Position numbers and translations under genes: made by a program
Notes under the pieces: generated by a model
The model's database searches: none
What the model saw: the letters and a program-made list of their open reading frames with translations, nothing else
What the model was told of the DNA's origin: nothing
Source: Wenjunlia tyrosinilytica
GTDB lineage: Bacteria; Actinomycetota; Actinomycetes; Streptomycetales; Streptomycetaceae
DNA length: 64,000 nucleotides
Direction: 5' to 3'
Assembly (NCBI RefSeq): GCF_014646055.1
Contig: NZ_BMMS01000007.1
Span: forward strand, 62,001 to 126,000
Shown: in pieces, positions 61,578 to 64,000 of the stretch
Layout: each line of letters starts with the position of its first letter
Numbering within the stretch: position 1 is the first letter of the stretch

Positions 61578-62963
61578 TTACCTGCGGGTCAACCCGGGCT
61601 CGGGACCCGGCCCCCCGCGCAGGCACACATCGGCCAGTGCCTCCACCACCCTCGGCTCGTACTCGCGGGCCGTGGACAGACGCAGCCGCTCCACCGCCTC
61701 CAGCCTGCCCGCCAGCCCCCCGTCCGCGCCCGCGAAGTCGTCGAACGCGTTGGCCGCGCGAACGATACTGCTGGCGAGCGGATGGCTCGGGTCCAGGGCG
61801 CCCTCCCGGTCGCGGAAGGGCTCTGCCTGGCGCTCGACGATGACCGCCACCTCCACCGGGACGCCTGTCTGCCGGACGACCTCGCCGCCGAGCCCGGCGA
61901 TCCGGCGCTGCTCCTCCTGGTCCAGGACCGCGGTGGCCCCGCCGGGCACCGGGTCGACAAGGGCCAACTGCCCGATGTCGTGCATCAGCGCCGCGTACTC
62001 GAGCAGGAGCAGGTCGCGCTCGGCCATCCCCAGGGCCCGCCCGACCTCGCAGGAGAGCCGGCTCACCCGGCGGGCATGGCCCTCCGGGGTGTATCCGGCG
62101 ACCTCGGTGGCCCGCGAGAGGGAGACGATGGTCTGCCGGTACGTCGCCCGAACGGCCGCATGGCGGCGGAACGAGACCTGCGTCAGCAGCAGGGGCACGC
62201 TGAAGACCGGCAGCGCCCACAGTCCCATCACCCCGGCGGCCACCGCCATGATCACCCCGGTCGCGCACACCGCCGAGCCGATCCCCATCAGGGCCCTGAC
62301 CTCGTCGCGCAGCAGCGCGGGAAAGTGCCGCCCGCTGCGGGCGTGGGTGAGGGCCGCGGCCAGGACCGTGTCGAAGAGCGCCGCCAGGGCGAGCAGAAGG
62401 GCCATGAACGCGATGTAGAGCGGCCCTTGGCCGGCCGTGCGGCCGAGGGCGCCGCTGTTGTCCAGCGGCTGGTAGAGCGTGGCGGTGAACGCCACCGTGA
62501 GCACCTTGCGGGACTGGTCGGGGTCCAGGTCGCCGAGCGGGCGGCGGTAGGTGCGCCGTAGACGGGGCAGGGAGCCCAGGAGCATCGCCGTCCCGCAGAC
62601 GGCGACGACCTGAGGCACCCCATGGCTGGTGGACGTTCCTCCCGCCTGGCCGAGCACGGCGTAGGCGAGCGCTCCGGCGGTGCCCAGCGGCGTCGCCGTG
62701 CGCTCGCCCGGAAGAGTGATGCGCAGCCCCTCGCCCGCGGCGACGAAGACGGCGAAGGCGAGCGCCACGGACGGCTGTGCGAGTCCGTGCCACAGCGTCC
62801 AGCCCACGGACACGGCGAACAGCACGGCCGCGACGAGGCACAGCGCGGGCGCCGCACACCGCCGCATCCGGCTCCTGGGCGCGGACTGGGCGCTCGCGGA
62901 CGCGGGGCTCGTGCGCGCGGGCCGGGGGCTCGCGGACGGTTCGGGCGGTCCGGTGGGGCTCAC
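61578..62963 (-). CDS. Membrane protein with degenerate HD-GYP-like domain
   Basis: A 461-residue protein. After a Pro/Ser-rich N-terminus come several membrane helices (CLVAAVLFAVSVGWTLWHGL, YIAFMALLLALAALFDTVLA, VMGLWALPVFSVPLLLTQVS). The C-terminal HD domain keeps AGYTPEGHARRVSRLSCEVG and YAALMHDIGQLAL, but the HHERxDGxGYP segment of active cyclic-di-GMP phosphodiesterases is replaced by VERQAEPFRDREG. It is therefore probably not a standard phosphodiesterase. GTG 62963 overlaps the stop of the upstream HD-GYP gene (GTGA), so the two are coupled. Confidence 0.82.
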   Translation of the reverse strand: MSPTGPPEPSASPRPARTSPASASAQSAPRSRMRRCAAPALCLVAAVLFAVSVGWTLWHGLAQPSVALAFAVFVAAGEGLRITLPGERTATPLGTAGALAYAVLGQAGGTSTSHGVPQVVAVCGTAMLLGSLPRLRRTYRRPLGDLDPDQSRKVLTVAFTATLYQPLDNSGALGRTAGQGPLYIAFMALLLALAALFDTVLAAALTHARSGRHFPALLRDEVRALMGIGSAVCATGVIMAVAAGVMGLWALPVFSVPLLLTQVSFRRHAAVRATYRQTIVSLSRATEVAGYTPEGHARRVSRLSCEVGRALGMAERDLLLLEYAALMHDIGQLALVDPVPGGATAVLDQEEQRRIAGLGGEVVRQTGVPVEVAVIVERQAEPFRDREGALDPSHPLASSIVRAANAFDDFAGADGGLAGRLEAVERLRLSTAREYEPRVVEALADVCLRGGPGPEPGLTRR

Positions 62964-64000
62964 GGCCGTCTGCGGGGGGCCGCGGGAAGGGGCTCGGCCC
63001 GGCAGCACTTGTCCCGGCAGACCGGGTCCGGGCAGCACTTGTCCCGGCAGACCGGATCAAGGCAGCCCTTGTCCCGGAAGACCGCATCAGGCGCGGGCAC
63101 AGGCGGCGTGCCGTCGCCGTCGGCCGGGGACGGCACCGCCCAGCCCTGCCGGGTAACGGCGCGTATCAGGGCGTTGACCATGTCCGGGTCGAACTGGCTG
63201 CCCGCGCAGGCCCGCAGTTCCTCCATGGCGACGGAGACGGGCCGGGCGGCACGGTAGACGCGGTTGGACGTCATGGCGTCGAAGGCGTCCGCCACGGCCA
63301 CCACGCGGGCGAACTGCGGGATCCCCGCTCCGGACAGGCCGTACGGGTAGCCGCTGCCGTCGAGTCGCTCGTGGTGGTGCAGGATCGCCGAGAGCGCCTC
63401 CTCGAGGAACTCGATGCCGCGCACCATCTCGTGGCCGTACTCCGGATGGCGCTGGACGATGCCGCGCTCCTCGGGGGTGAGCCGTCCGGACTTGCGCAGC
63501 AGCCGCGTCGGCACCCCGAGCTTGCCCACGTCGTGCAGGGTCCCGGCGAAGCGCAGCGCCTCGATGCGCTCCTCGGGGATCCCGATCTCGCGCCCGATCA
63601 TCACCGATGCCCTGCCGACCCGTTCGCTGTGGCCGCGCGTGTACTCGTCCTTCAGGTCCACCGCCTGGACGAGCGCCCGGACGGTGGCGTGGTGGGCGGC
63701 CTGCTCGCGGTGGTACTGCGCGAAGACCCAGCAGGAGACATACATGGGCAGCAGGGCGAGCACGGCCGCCAGCGGCCCGTAGGGGCCCGTCCAGAGCACC
63801 GCCATGGTGAGGCCGACGACGCCGTGGGCCACGGACGGGGCCAGGGAGGGCACGAGCACCCGGCGCAGCGCGTCCATCGGCGCCCGGCGGGACGCGGTGA
63901 CGAGCACTCCCGACATCAGCGCCCCGGCGACCAGCCAGAACGTCAGGGTGGCCAGCCCCGCGGTGCCGAGCGCCCGGGGGAACTCGGCGTCGCGCAGGAT
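62960..64000 (-). CDS. HD-GYP domain membrane protein, partial at the right edge
   Basis: The frame is open to the right edge, so the N-terminus lies outside the window. Visible are membrane helices (TLTFWLVAGALMSGVLV, LAAVLALLPMYVSCWVFAQY), then a complete HD-GYP domain: DLKDEYTRGHSERVGRASVM, FAGTLHDVGKLGVP and LHHHERLDGSGYPYGLSG, with FDAMTSNRVYR. It is expected to hydrolyse cyclic di-GMP or a related dinucleotide. The C-terminus carries Cys-rich repeats (VCRDKCCPDP twice) encoded by three 30-bp DNA repeats. Confidence 0.9.
   Translation of the reverse strand: MLRDAEFPRALGTAGLATLTFWLVAGALMSGVLVTASRRAPMDALRRVLVPSLAPSVAHGVVGLTMAVLWTGPYGPLAAVLALLPMYVSCWVFAQYHREQAAHHATVRALVQAVDLKDEYTRGHSERVGRASVMIGREIGIPEERIEALRFAGTLHDVGKLGVPTRLLRKSGRLTPEERGIVQRHPEYGHEMVRGIEFLEEALSAILHHHERLDGSGYPYGLSGAGIPQFARVVAVADAFDAMTSNRVYRAARPVSVAMEELRACAGSQFDPDMVNALIRAVTRQGWAVPSPADGDGTPPVPAPDAVFRDKGCLDPVCRDKCCPDPVCRDKCCRAEPLPAAPRRRP
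63001..63090. repeat. Three tandem 30-bp repeats encoding a Cys-rich tail
   Basis: Three in-phase 30-base units, each starting GGCAGC and containing TTGTCCCGG, follow one another. The first two differ at very few positions; the third has drifted. They encode CRDKCCPDPV-type decapeptides at the end of the HD-GYP protein. Confidence 0.9.

Noticed and set aside
63001-63090. CRISPR-like 30-bp repeats
   Set aside because: Tandem without spacers and in phase with the HD-GYP coding frame.

Overview
The window is chromosomal DNA from a Streptomyces. The sequence is very GC-rich with strong third-position G/C. It carries hallmark Streptomyces loci: dasABCD-dasR, sigH with its anti-sigma partner, wblE, sodN/sodX and a fused actinobacterial 2-oxoglutarate dehydrogenase. 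From memory, the order lon ... kgd ... malic enzyme ... sodN ... sigH ... wblE ... das ... nrdAB matches the SCO5285 to SCO5225 stretch of S. coelicolor. No tRNA, rRNA, IS element or CRISPR array was seen.

Layout. 1-3.9 kb is accessory DNA: the tail of a GntR regulator, a doubly broken XRE/TPR regulator, two small translationally coupled genes, a possible peptide gene and a PCMT-like methyltransferase. 3.9-23.9 kb is core: HspR-type-controlled lon, a spermidine-synthase-like protein, a two-component pair, kgd, a truncated HEXXH-family protein, a DUF4097/PadR operon with its own palindromic operators, a zinc-type oxidoreductase, malic enzyme, a polar amino acid ABC transporter, a CGNR zinc-finger protein, and nickel SOD with its maturation protease. 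24.0-29.3 kb is an accessory island. It starts at a fragment resembling the end of a DegT-type aminotransferase and holds HAD, methyltransferase, atypical phosphotransferase and unknown genes on one strand. Diverging from them is an XRE/TPR regulator followed by a NUDIX hydrolase. 29.4-42.6 kb is core again: TPM-like and PH-domain membrane proteins, an RsbW-like ATPase, a polytopic membrane protein, a Na+/H+ antiporter with a divergent UBP zinc finger, GNAT, the prsH-sigH stress operon, a lipid kinase, wblE and a PdtaS-like kinase. 43-50 kb is the chitooligosaccharide/GlcNAc locus (SIS protein, dasD, dasC, dasB, dasA, divergent dasR). 50-64 kb has cstA-ybdD, a GlxA-type AraC regulator, two GNATs, a thioesterase, the NrdR/B12-riboswitch-controlled nrdAB operon, def, a TPR protein, a tiny biotinyl/lipoyl carrier and two HD-domain membrane proteins, the last running off the right edge.

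Regulation legible in the DNA includes a HAIR-like element before lon, DasR sites before dasA and a weaker one before the PdtaS-like kinase, a BldD-like box before prsH-sigH, perfect Crp-like palindromes before wblE and cstA, paired NrdR-like boxes plus a cobalamin riboswitch before nrdA, and many strong GC hairpin terminators between convergent genes.

The least explained part is the 24-29 kb island, where an unrecognised 249-residue protein, a phosphotransferase with an altered catalytic loop, a methyltransferase and a HAD-like protein form one divergently regulated unit.
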